Assembly (NCBI RefSeq): GCF_003014715.1
Contig: NZ_PYAV01000003.1
Location: forward strand, 1-64,000
DNA from: Salsuginibacillus halophilus
GTDB lineage: Bacteria; Bacillota; Bacilli; Bacillales; Marinococcaceae
DNA length: 64,000 nt
Reading direction: 5' to 3'
This document shows, piece after piece, positions 17,094 through 25,140 of this stretch. Within the stretch, counting starts at the first letter, position 1; the number at the start of each line of letters is the position of its first letter. The notes beneath the pieces are model-generated. The model was not told the origin of the DNA. It was given only the letters and a program-made list of their open reading frames with translations, and did no database searches. A program made the translations under genes and the position numbers.

Positions 17094-18797
17094 TTACACA
17101 AGGTCAGCAAAATGTTGAAGTGAAGCTGGTTCCCTGACAAAGCCGCTCTCCGGATAAGTTGCTTCTAAGAAGATACGTGCGATTATTTGCGCTCGTCTGT
17201 CGCCGTGGGTCGTATCAGAGAGCGCGGCTGCAGCTAGAAGAACGTTCGTCATTTGTTTCGCAAGTTTTTTCGCGTGAAACGTTTGGGCGGCTTCGTCAGC
17301 TGTTTTCACTTCGTCAGCAAAGGTACGCACTTCAACAAGTTTTTCCCAGACGAATGCTTTTTCGTTCTGCATCTCTTCAGGTGCTAAACTAAGCATGTCT
17401 TCGACTTCGCTTGCGAATAACGTATCCGCCTCGTAACGATTCAACAGTCGAAGCAGCTCTAGGCCAAGAATGTTGGCTGTTCCTTCCCAAACGGTGAGCA
17501 CTTGCGCATCACGTAAAAGCCGAGGGGTGACAAAGTCTTCGATATAGCCGTTACCGCCGTGCAGCTCAATCGCTTCATGGGAAAAGTGAATCGCTTCTTC
17601 TGCGGTATGCATTTTTAACAAGGCGATCGACAGTCTGTTAAGCACTTCGTCCTCATTTGTGTAATCGCCGGTACGCATCACCCGATCAAATCGCTCGATG
17701 GCTTGAAATGAAGCACTAAGCTGCACTTCTTGACGAGCGAGCATGTGCATCAGCTGCTCTCGGACCATGGGGAAATCGCTTAGCTTCTGCCCAAAAGCTT
17801 CGCGGTGATGGGTATAGCTGAGCGCTTCATCATAAGCGCGCTTCATAATCCCGAGAGAAGCCACCATGTTACATACGCGTGATAAGTTTAAGGCTTCCAT
17901 CATGTAATAAAAGCCTTGCTCAGCCTCGCCGACTAAGTAGGCGCGGGCGCCGGTGAATTCCACTTCACCAGACGGTACAGCTTTAACACCGAGCTTGTTT
18001 TTTAAGCGGCGGATCCGGAGGCCGTTCACGCGGCCATCCTCATTTTCCCACGGCACAAGAAACAAGCTGAGCCCCTTCGAGCCGGCAGGAGCACCTTCCC
18101 TTCTAGCAAGCACCATCGCTGCTCCGCACATGCCGGCATTTGAGGCGAAGTACTTTTCACCGTGCAGCCGGTAGCCATCACTTGCTTTGACAGCTTCAAC
18201 GACGTTTGCACCTACATCAGATCCGCCTTGGCGCTCGGTTAAAAACGTCGCTCCTTCGTAAAGCTCAGTGTCGCCTGTGGCGGTAAAGTGTGGCAAGTAT
18301 TTCGCCTTCAAATCTTCGTCCCCATAAGCATCAAGCAGGTAGGCGCTTGCCATCGTTAACGTAACTGGGCAGTAAAATCCAGGCTCAACTTGTGAAAGAA
18401 GATAACCTTGAGCATAAGAATAATGGTAGTTGCCCGGCCGGCCGAGTGCAGGAATCGGTTTATGCACGTAACCTACAATCCCTGTGTCGTACATGTCCGC
18501 AACCGTTTTTTGGTACCCTTCATTCACCCACACTTCGGAAACTTCTTCACCAAATTTGTTATAGCGAATAAGCTGCGGTTCACCGGCGCCATCCGTGTGA
18601 GCAGCCCGGGTATCCACGTCATCGAGTTGATCAGCGAAAGAGGAGAGCGCTTCATCAGCATAAGAAAAAAAGTCTTCCTCAAGATACGCTTGTAAAATCC
18701 CGGCTAGTCGGGGATCAGCTGAATATCGGTTTGCGGACTGTTTCTGTTCCTTTTGTTCTGTAGTTGCAGAAGTCGCGTCTTTTGCATGTCGGCTCAT
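17094..18797 (-). CDS. Acyl-CoA dehydrogenase (AidB-like subgroup)
   Basis: A 567-residue FAD-dependent acyl-CoA dehydrogenase. The FAD/substrate motif TFLTERQGGSDVGANV is near residue 200, the YTHHREAFGQKL segment near 333 and EAIELHGGNGYIEDFVTPRL near 415. Length and the extended termini fit the AidB-like subgroup rather than the 380-residue short-chain enzymes. ATG overlaps the stop of the preceding acyl-CoA synthetase (ATGA), so it is the last gene of a merR-synthetase-dehydrogenase operon, probably for degradation of a fatty or branched-chain acid. Confidence 0.9.
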   Translation of the reverse strand: MSRHAKDATSATTEQKEQKQSANRYSADPRLAGILQAYLEEDFFSYADEALSSFADQLDDVDTRAAHTDGAGEPQLIRYNKFGEEVSEVWVNEGYQKTVADMYDTGIVGYVHKPIPALGRPGNYHYSYAQGYLLSQVEPGFYCPVTLTMASAYLLDAYGDEDLKAKYLPHFTATGDTELYEGATFLTERQGGSDVGANVVEAVKASDGYRLHGEKYFASNAGMCGAAMVLARREGAPAGSKGLSLFLVPWENEDGRVNGLRIRRLKNKLGVKAVPSGEVEFTGARAYLVGEAEQGFYYMMEALNLSRVCNMVASLGIMKRAYDEALSYTHHREAFGQKLSDFPMVREQLMHMLARQEVQLSASFQAIERFDRVMRTGDYTNEDEVLNRLSIALLKMHTAEEAIHFSHEAIELHGGNGYIEDFVTPRLLRDAQVLTVWEGTANILGLELLRLLNRYEADTLFASEVEDMLSLAPEEMQNEKAFVWEKLVEVRTFADEVKTADEAAQTFHAKKLAKQMTNVLLAAAALSDTTHGDRRAQIIARIFLEATYPESGFVREPASLQHFADLV

Positions 18798-20314
18798 TTT
18801 GCTTCCTCCTTCATTTTTCGGAGTTCACCTTTTAAAATCTTACCGGTTGGATTTCGCGGCAAGTCATCAACAACTGTCGCTTCATGTGGAAGCTTATAGG
18901 AGGCAAGCCTGCCTTCAAGAAATGATCTAAGCGCGGTCACAGGTTCAGTTAATGCTTCAGTGGCTACGACGTAAGCGTGAATACTCTCACCCCATGTATC
19001 ATGCGGTACGCCGATCACAGCAGCATCCTGCACCACTGGATGTTCTTTCAACGTGTCCTCGATTTCTCTCGGATACACGTTCACGCCGCCGGAGATGATG
19101 ATATCCTTTTTCCGGTCGATGACCCATAAATAACCCTCGTCATCCTGCATGGCCATGTCACCTGTTAACAGCCAGTCACCTTGATATGATTCAGCGGTTA
19201 ACGCCTCGTTTTTCTCATAACCTTGCATTAAGCACTCGCCTTAAAGCGCAATTTCACCTACATCACCAGGGCTTACATGATCGCCGTCTTCATTCAACAG
19301 CGCAACAGCTGCACCAAGCGCACCGCGGGCCCCAATACTTCCGGACTTTTCACCGTGTTCTTCAGGCGTAAGCAGCGTGCCGCTTGGACCAGCCTCGGTT
19401 AATCCGTATACCCCGAGAAAACGATCGGTATTAAACTGACTGCGCACCCATTCCACCTCTTTTGTGCCAAGCGGTGCACCTCCGTACACCCACCAGTTGA
19501 CCGAGCTGAGATCTGTATCTTTCAGCGCCGGGTGTCCGGCTGTCATTAAGTAAGCTACCGGAGCGCCGAAAAAGTGAGTCGGGCGGTGAAGCTTAACTTG
19601 TTCAAGCAGCGCATCCGGCGTGAATGTAGGATGAAATACGTGACTCGCCCCGGTCATCATACCGGCGGCGAAAAATAAGTGCAGCGGTGCCGAGTGCGAA
19701 AGGGGCATCATATGAAGCATCCGCGACGACGGTTTCATTTCGGTTTCCACCGCCATCATTGTACTGACCGCTTGAATGCTGCGGTGCGTAAACCGAACCC
19801 CTTTCGGTTGACCAGTCGTGCCGGAAGTATACAGCAGGGTGGCAAGGTCATCATCGTTAATATCGGGGAGCTCAGGTACAGGTGGCGCTTGATCAATTAA
19901 GGATTGAAAGGCGTGCCAGTTTTGATCAGTAGCAGCTGTAGTGATTTTGATGAAACCATCCGGCATGGCAATGTCTTTTGCGGTAGCCATCAACGCTTCA
20001 TGAGCAAGGATCGCTTTAGCTTCCGCGTGCGTAAGGATGTCGTTAAGTTCAGAAGTCGTCAGGCGCGCATTAAGGGGAACAGCCACGGCGCCGATTCGGT
20101 GAATGGCCGGAAGGGCGCTAGCAAATTCAGGTGTGTTTGGCATGAAAATCGCAACCCGGTCACCAACTTTGACGCCAAGTGCCTGTAAACCAGCCGCGAG
20201 CCGGTTAATCTCGTCATTGTATGCAGCATAAGTCGTGACATGTTCACCAAGGATAAGCGCTGGGGATTCAGGGTATTTCAAGGCATTTTGAGCAATCCAA
20301 TTTGAAATTGTCAT
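18794..20314 (-). pseudogene. Class I acyl-CoA synthetase interrupted by an in-frame stop
   Basis: An AMP-forming acyl-CoA synthetase (adenylate-forming family) of about 505 codons, broken by a TAA at 19241-19243 after GEIAL. The reading frame continues without shift as GECLMQGYEKNE. The upstream part (19244-20314, 357 residues) has the P-loop-like TLLYTSGTTGQPKGVRFTH and YGLTEAGPSG motifs. The downstream part has the hinge GDWLLTGDMA, DRKKDIIISGG and the catalytic lysine in NPTGKILKGEL. AAA to TAA would need one change. AAGGCGAG precedes an ATG at 19228, so the C-terminal domain might be re-initiated. It lies between merR and the acyl-CoA dehydrogenase. Sequencing error, a recent null allele or a split enzyme are all possible. 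Confidence 0.82.
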
Positions 20315-20316
20315 GT

Positions 20317-20694
20317 TTAGTCCTCCAATGCTTGTAATCGTTTTTGAAAATCTTTATGAAGCTCCTGCATCTCATTACGCAGCGCCTCCATGTCTTCAAT
20401 TCGTTCGTTTAACGCCTGAATTTTTTCTTCACCATAGGCAACAGTTACCTCAAGCTGTTTTTTACCGCTCCGGTCTTCATCAAACAGTGTGATCATTTCT
20501 TCAATTTCTTCTAAGCTGAAACCGAACCTTTTTCCGCGCAGAATGAGCTGCAGCCGTGCCCGGTCTTTACGGTGGTACAATCGCTGTCCCTGAGCGTCAC
20601 GTTCAGGGGTGAGCAGCCCTTTTTCTTCGTAGTAGCGGATGGTGCGTGTACTAATATCAAATTGTGCGGCGAGATCGGAAATGGTGTATTGCAT
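20317..20694 (-). CDS. MerR-family transcriptional regulator of the acyl-CoA operon
   Basis: A 125-residue regulator with the MerR winged helix at the N-terminus (YTISDLAAQFDISTRTIRYY, then EEKGLLTPERD) and a C-terminal coiled-coil dimerisation helix. No cysteine metal site is present, so a metal sensor is unlikely; an acyl-CoA or related ligand, as for LiuR-type regulators, is an inference from the neighbours. The ATG at 20694 sits 6 bases after GAGGTG; a GTG at 20703 overlaps that site. It is the first gene of the operon with acyl-CoA synthetase and dehydrogenase, and a perfect dyad lies in its promoter region. Confidence 0.88.
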   Translation of the reverse strand: MQYTISDLAAQFDISTRTIRYYEEKGLLTPERDAQGQRLYHRKDRARLQLILRGKRFGFSLEEIEEMITLFDEDRSGKKQLEVTVAYGEEKIQALNERIEDMEALRNEMQELHKDFQKRLQALED

Positions 20695-20726
20695 GTTACG
20701 CACCTCGTGACTGAATTTTTTTACAA

Positions 20727-20760
20727 ATTGACTTTACGTTAACGTCAACGTAAAGTCAAT
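20727..20760 (-). promoter_or_regulatory. Promoter with MerR-type operator dyad
   Basis: A perfect 14-bp inverted repeat, ATTGACTTTACGTT / AACGTAAAGTCAAT, separated by 6 bp. On the minus strand it contains TTGACT and TAAAGT 17 bp apart, so the dyad spans the promoter, the layout expected for MerR-family control. Confidence 0.75.
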
Positions 20761-20779
20761 CACCGAACAACAACAAATT

Positions 20780-20863
20780 GCGCAGCGTGAAAGATGAACT
20801 GCGGCGTGAGTGGATTGATGCGCGGCGTGAGTGGATTCATGCGCGGATGCAGGGGAATTAAGC
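20780..20863. repeat. Degenerate 21-bp tandem repeat
   Basis: Four consecutive 21-bp units. The two central ones (20801-20821, 20822-20842), starting gcggcgtgagtggatt, differ at one base; the outer two are diverged. The unit is unrelated in sequence to the array at 1-273 but has the same period. Confidence 0.75.
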
Positions 20864-20980
20864 GTGGCATTTGAGAAAATCGGCCTCATAAGATTTGAAC
20901 GAAATATTCTAGTTTAATTCCGATGAGAAGCCGATATTTATCAAAAATCGTCATGAAATCAAATGAAATTATTTTAAAAC

Positions 20981-21006
20981 GTTTTTCCTCCCTTTATCTT
21001 GGGAAT
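20981..21006 (+). promoter_or_regulatory. Candidate sigma-B (general stress) promoter
   Basis: GTTTTT (20981-20986), exactly 14 bp, GGGAAT (21001-21006) matches the GTTTAA-N14-GGGWAW consensus well, 33 bases before the 21040 gene. Confidence 0.55.
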
Positions 21007-21039
21007 ACATCTAATAACAAGTTATTAGGAGGATGAAAG

Positions 21040-21351
21040 ATGCAGGATACAAAGCAAATCGATATGAACGACAAAACGCGGGCATGGATCATGAAAAGAG
21101 GAGGCATTGTAACGATTGATCCGTACCAGCCGGGCACTGGTATTGTGAATCAAACCGCATTTGATACACGCTCCAGCTTAGAGCAGCCGGCAGATCCATC
21201 ATTTTATGAATGCCATCATTTCCACGGTACACTTGTTTATGTACATCAAGGTGTGCGTCAAAAAAATAAACCGATCAAGCTATCCATCGCTGGTGCTTCT
21301 CCGTTTGAACATTTGCACGTCAGAGGCGTGAAACGTTTCAAAGCGAGCTGA
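21040..21351 (+). CDS. Small protein paralogous to the product at 15538-15837
   Basis: A 103-residue protein of uncertain family. It contains TRAWIMKRGGIVTIDPY at the start, SSLEQPADPSFYE in the middle and GTLVYVHQGVRQKNKPIKLS plus HLHVRGVKRF at the end. This order resembles the small HesB-like 'CC/Se motif' proteins, yet the vicinal cysteines are missing, so no metal or selenium chemistry should be assumed. ATG behind AGGAGG with a possible sigma-B promoter, suggesting stress expression. A terminator follows at 21415. Confidence 0.72.
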   Translation: MQDTKQIDMNDKTRAWIMKRGGIVTIDPYQPGTGIVNQTAFDTRSSLEQPADPSFYECHHFHGTLVYVHQGVRQKNKPIKLSIAGASPFEHLHVRGVKRFKAS

Positions 21352-21414
21352 ATTAACAAAGGTGGAATTCTCATTGACTACAAATAATTTGAACAAAAAG
21401 ACACTTTATGAGTA

Positions 21415-21452
21415 GACGAAGGCGCACGGTTATTCCGGTGTCTTCGTTTTTT
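21415..21452 (+). terminator. Terminator after the 21040 gene
   Basis: GACGAAG and CTTCGT arms with a G-C rich interior, followed by TTTTTTAT. Confidence 0.65.
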
Positions 21453-21544
21453 ATATCGTGCGTAAATTTGTTACAGAAGCAGCTGTATGAAAGCGGATGT
21501 TGCTGGCTAAACTGTAATCAATGTGATCACTCGAGGTGACAGCG

Positions 21545-22261
21545 ATGCTTGAGGATGAACAAATTTCTGCGATACGTAAAGCAGAAGCCGATTATCATCA
21601 CGCGTATTACACAGCTCATCATGTATATGAAAAAGGCACCTGGCTTGAACGGCCGGACTCGCTTGTAACTGCTTGGATTCAATCCCAGCCCCAGGAATCG
21701 GCATTCGAGGTACTTGATTTAGCGTGCGGGGTGGGTCGTAATTTGTTCCCTGTTTTAAAGCAATTTCCTAAGGCACGGGGCACAGGTGTAGACCTTTTAA
21801 ATTCAGCGGTTGAAACTGCACAGCAATATGCAAAAGATACCGGTCTTTCACCACGCTGCCGGTGGGAAGTTAAAGACCAGGATGCTTTTACAATCACCCC
21901 AAAAAGCTGGGACTTGATCATGGCATTTGCTTCTTTAGAACATACGGCAAGCCCGAGGCACTTGCATAAGCTGCTGCACCGTATGGCTGAAGGCACTAGT
22001 TTTGGAGGCACAAACGTACTTGCGATGAACACTGAAGCAACTGAAACCATCCAGAAAACTGGAGAAACGTACCGAGCATTATTTGAAACAAATATTGATG
22101 CAGCAGATGCTTTAAGCTTGATTAATGTAGCATATCAAAACTGGCACAGGCTGAAACTAACCATTGAACCTGTCACATTTCCAATTCGCCGCGACGGGTG
22201 TGCGATCACTGTCAACGCCAAACAGATCCGCGCACTGGTGAAGCGGCCACTTTTGCATTGA
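21545..22261 (+). CDS. Class I SAM-dependent methyltransferase
   Basis: A 238-residue protein with a Rossmann methyltransferase core: motif I VLDLACGVGRN near residue 60, the acidic ribose-binding GTGVDLLNSAVE following it, and SWDLIMAFASLEHTA as motif II/IV region. Substrate unknown. The ATG at 21545 follows CGAGGTGA by 5 bases; a GTG at 21536 lies in that site. It stands alone between the small stress-type gene and an SDR gene, with no operon hint. Confidence 0.82.
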   Translation: MLEDEQISAIRKAEADYHHAYYTAHHVYEKGTWLERPDSLVTAWIQSQPQESAFEVLDLACGVGRNLFPVLKQFPKARGTGVDLLNSAVETAQQYAKDTGLSPRCRWEVKDQDAFTITPKSWDLIMAFASLEHTASPRHLHKLLHRMAEGTSFGGTNVLAMNTEATETIQKTGETYRALFETNIDAADALSLINVAYQNWHRLKLTIEPVTFPIRRDGCAITVNAKQIRALVKRPLLH

Positions 22262-22340
22262 AGCCGTTTTATTTTTCAGCCGTATCGATTGCTTGTACAA
22301 TTTAACCTGCACGAAAATTTGAAAGAGCAGGTGATCAAAG

Positions 22341-23075
22341 ATGGCGAATCTTCAAAATCAAACCGTAATGATGACAGGTGCAAGCAGCGGAATCGGTGCC
22401 GCAGCAGCGAAGCGCCTCGCAGCTGACGGGGCAAATGTTGTACTCGTTGCCCGCCGCAAAGAACGTCTTGATGAACTGGTTAACGAAATCACTAGTGCTG
22501 GCGGTCAGGCCATTGCCGTAGCAGCAGATATTACAAACCGGGCGGAAGTTGAAGGTGCTGTCGCAAAGGCGAAAGAAGCCTATAGCACAGTAGATGTTCT
22601 CGTAAATAACGCCGGTGTGATGCTTTTGTCCATGTTAGAAAAAGATCACGTGGATGAATGGGAAACCATGGTGGATGTCAATATTAAAGGGGTCCTTTTC
22701 GGCGTTCATGCAGTTCTTCCGGCAATGATTGAACAACAGAACGGCCACGTCATTAACGTTTCTTCAGTTGCAGGGCAGGAAGTGATGCCATCAAGTTCGG
22801 TGTACAGCGCCACAAAATTCGCCGTACGCGCATTTTCAATGGGGATGGAAAAAGAACTCACCCATCACGGCATCCGCACAACCAATATTTCCCCGGGACC
22901 GGTAGAAACAGAACTTGCAACGCACATCACTGATCAAGATATTGTCGAACGGTTTGAAAGCATGGACATGCCGTTTCTAAAAGCTGATGACATTGCGGAT
23001 GCGATTCATTATGCGGTAAGCCAGCCGCGTTCAGTCAACGTGAACGAAGTAACGGTGCGTCCGCTTCGAGGCTAA
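22341..23075 (+). CDS. Short-chain dehydrogenase/reductase (SDR)
   Basis: A classical 244-residue SDR. The NAD(P) motif TGASSGIG is at residues 13-20, followed by ARR (residues 38-40), favouring NADPH. NNAG is near 89, the catalytic Ser lies in INVSSVAG, and YSATK near 152 gives Tyr and Lys. The substrate cannot be deduced. ATG behind GAGCAGGTGATC. Independent unit. Confidence 0.92.
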   Translation: MANLQNQTVMMTGASSGIGAAAAKRLAADGANVVLVARRKERLDELVNEITSAGGQAIAVAADITNRAEVEGAVAKAKEAYSTVDVLVNNAGVMLLSMLEKDHVDEWETMVDVNIKGVLFGVHAVLPAMIEQQNGHVINVSSVAGQEVMPSSSVYSATKFAVRAFSMGMEKELTHHGIRTTNISPGPVETELATHITDQDIVERFESMDMPFLKADDIADAIHYAVSQPRSVNVNEVTVRPLRG

Positions 23076-23083
23076 TTTCTGTG

Positions 23084-23113
23084 TGCATACTTCCCTTCGT
23101 TGAGGTCATACTA
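23084..23113 (+). promoter_or_regulatory. Sigma-G (forespore) promoter of tlp
   Basis: TGCATA (23084-23089), 17 bp, CATACTA (23107-23113): essentially the consensus forespore sigma-G promoter, 34 bases upstream of the tlp start. Confidence 0.75.
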
Positions 23114-23147
23114 ATGATGAATCCACCAAGGGAGGGGATGAAGACAC

Positions 23148-23384
23148 ATGGAGAATGAGCAGGAGCGTAAAAACAACCCGGAGCGCATTAAGGATATTAT
23201 TGATCATACGTTAGATAACCGCGATGAGGCGAAAGATTACGTACGTGCCCACCGTGAAGAGATCAGTGAAGAACAACGCGCTCAAATTGAAGGAAAAAAT
23301 GAACGACGCGAAGAAAGTGTCGAAGGCTTACGTAACGAAATGAAAGACGAAGCAAAACATCAAAACGGCTGCGGCTGTAAATAA
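23148..23384 (+). CDS. tlp: Small acid-soluble spore protein Tlp
   Basis: A 78-residue, very hydrophilic protein matching Tlp. The pattern is NPERIKDIIDHTLDN near the start and EGKNERREESVEGLRNEMKD near the C-terminus, both typical of Tlp. Tlp is a minor forespore protein of unclear role. The upstream sigma-G promoter independently supports the call. Unusual here is a C-terminal NGCGCK tail with two cysteines. Start ATG behind GGGAGGGG. Followed directly by a strong terminator. Confidence 0.85.
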   Translation: MENEQERKNNPERIKDIIDHTLDNRDEAKDYVRAHREEISEEQRAQIEGKNERREESVEGLRNEMKDEAKHQNGCGCK

Positions 23385-23390
23385 AGAAAG

Positions 23391-23420
23391 AACCGTCGTG
23401 CTCACGCGCGGCGGTTTTTT
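23391..23420 (+). terminator. Terminator of tlp
   Basis: AACCGTCG/CGGCGGTT stem followed by six T, 6 bases after the stop. Confidence 0.85.
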
Positions 23421-23440
23421 CTTGCTCGGAACGCTTGGTG

Positions 23441-23503
23441 GGGCGAAGCACGTTTAGGAGGGGGCGAGGCACGTTTAGGAGGAGGCGAGGCACGTTCTTG
23501 TCC
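23441..23503. repeat. Short 21-bp tandem repeat
   Basis: Units at 23441-23461 and 23462-23482 (gggcgaagcacgtttaggag and a one-base variant, plus a final g) and a partial third unit to 23503. The third locus in the window with a 21-bp period and its own sequence. Confidence 0.75.
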
Positions 23504-23618
23504 CGGTAGAGCATAGGCTTCATCTCGCATTTTTCTTATACCTTTGTTTTCAGATGCCAAAGCGCCGGCGAAAGTGCTAAAATAAGAACAAGAGTATGAA
23601 TGAAAGGGTGAGCACTCG

Positions 23619-23966
23619 ATGGGTGGATTTTTTGAAGCGCAGCAGTGGATGAATCATCTAAACAATTTAGAAGCCGGTGCGCGTCACCTCGTCGAACAAG
23701 GTGAAATCGATGAAAGCGTGTTATTTAGTCCTGCTTTTTTAAGCCGATACAGCCCGTGGACGGATGTTGATGACATGTTTGAGCACCTTCCCGGGGAACT
23801 TGATATATTGGCTGATGTTCAAAAATTAAGTGACGAAAAGAAAGCTGAATTAAATCGTGCCATACAAAGCGCCACAGGGTTTTCCGACTGGGAAACTTTT
23901 GTTGCTGAAGCTGAGAAGTTTTTTGTTGCAGCCCGGGCTGAGAAGGAGTCGGACAATGGAATTTAA
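23619..23966 (+). CDS. Hypothetical protein coupled to the MtnE-like aminotransferase
   Basis: A 115-residue acidic protein not recognised. It has no membrane segment, signal or cysteine; the C-terminal half (SDEKKAELNRAIQSATGF, then DWETFVAEAEKFFVAARA) is predicted helical. The ATG is behind GAAAGGGTGAGC. Its last 11 bases overlap the start of the aminotransferase gene, so the two are probably translated from one message; nothing else hints at function. Confidence 0.7.
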   Translation: MGGFFEAQQWMNHLNNLEAGARHLVEQGEIDESVLFSPAFLSRYSPWTDVDDMFEHLPGELDILADVQKLSDEKKAELNRAIQSATGFSDWETFVAEAEKFFVAARAEKESDNGI

Positions 23967-25125
23967 ACGAGCTGAGCGGATCGAGCGGCTCCCTGAACAA
24001 TTTTTCGCCTCGCTTGTAAAAAAAGCAGCGAAAAAACAGCAGGAAACCGGTGATGTGATCAACTTGGGACAAGGAAACCCTGATCAGCCAACGCCGGAGC
24101 GGATTGTGCAGGCTTTACAAAACGCAGCGGACAAACCTGAGCATCACCGCTATGCCTCGTTTCGCGGGCTGCCGGACTTAAAAGAAGCGGTCAGCCGTTA
24201 TTATGAAGAGAAGCACGGTGTACATATTGATCCAAAAACTGAAGTCGCCGTTACCTTTGGTGCAAAGGCCGGCATTATTGAGCTTTCGCAATGTTTATTA
24301 AATGAAGGGGATGGCGCGCTGCTCCCTGACCCGGGTTATCCTGATTATTTATCCGGTATCGCGCTTGCCGGTGGTGTGATGCATTCGCTGCCACTTGATC
24401 AAAACAATAACTTTCAGCCGGCATTTCATGAACTTTCTCATGAAGCTGCCAAGAAAAGCCGGATGCTTTTTATGAATTACCCGAACAACCCTACAGGGGC
24501 GGTCGTGCGCCCGGAGACGTTTGAAGCGGCCGTTAATTTTGCAAAAACGCATGAGCTTTGTGTTGTGCATGACTTTGCCTATGGTGCGATTGGCTTTGAT
24601 GGGCATCAGCCGCCGAGCTTTTTAGAAACGCCTGACGCAAAAGAAAGTGGCGTTGAACTCTTAACTTTATCGAAAACTTATAATATGGCGGGCTGGCGCG
24701 TCGGGTTTGTGGTTGGTAATGCTTCAGTTGTTGAAGCTGTGAATGTGTATCAAGACCATATGCACTGCAGCCTTTTCGGTGCTGTGCAGGAAGCAGCGGC
24801 TGAAGCGTTACAAGGGCCAGATGAAGAAATAGCTGCCTTACGCGCTTTATACGAACGGCGGCGCGATGTGTTTATGAATGCACTGCACGATGCCGGCTGG
24901 CAAGTCACAGCCCCGGAAGGCTCTTTTTTTGCCTGGCTGAAACTGCCTGAGGGCTGGACGAGCGAAGCGTTTGCAGATAAAGTACTTAAGGAAGCAGGTG
25001 TTGTTTTTGCACCGGGGCGCGGCTTTGGTGAAGGCGGTGAAGGTTACGTCCGGGCAGCTTTGTTAGCGCCGGAAGTTGATTTAAAAGAAGCTGCACGAAG
25101 GTTAAAAGCATTACAGCTTTGGTAA
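23956..25125 (+). CDS. mtnE: MtnE-like pyridoxal-phosphate aminotransferase
   Basis: A 389-residue class I aminotransferase. The segments LPEQFFASLVKKA and VINLGQGNPDQPTP closely recall B. subtilis MtnE (YkrV), which transaminates ketomethiobutyrate to methionine. NYPNNPTGAV, VVHDFAYGAIGFDG and the PLP-lysine motif TLSKTYNMAGWRVGF are present. The ATG at 23956 after GGAGTCGG gives the family start; the frame is open further upstream but without a site. No other methionine-salvage genes are nearby, so a related keto-acid aminotransferase role remains possible. Confidence 0.8.
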   Translation: MEFKRAERIERLPEQFFASLVKKAAKKQQETGDVINLGQGNPDQPTPERIVQALQNAADKPEHHRYASFRGLPDLKEAVSRYYEEKHGVHIDPKTEVAVTFGAKAGIIELSQCLLNEGDGALLPDPGYPDYLSGIALAGGVMHSLPLDQNNNFQPAFHELSHEAAKKSRMLFMNYPNNPTGAVVRPETFEAAVNFAKTHELCVVHDFAYGAIGFDGHQPPSFLETPDAKESGVELLTLSKTYNMAGWRVGFVVGNASVVEAVNVYQDHMHCSLFGAVQEAAAEALQGPDEEIAALRALYERRRDVFMNALHDAGWQVTAPEGSFFAWLKLPEGWTSEAFADKVLKEAGVVFAPGRGFGEGGEGYVRAALLAPEVDLKEAARRLKALQLW

Positions 25126-25140
25126 AAGAGGGGGCGGCAG

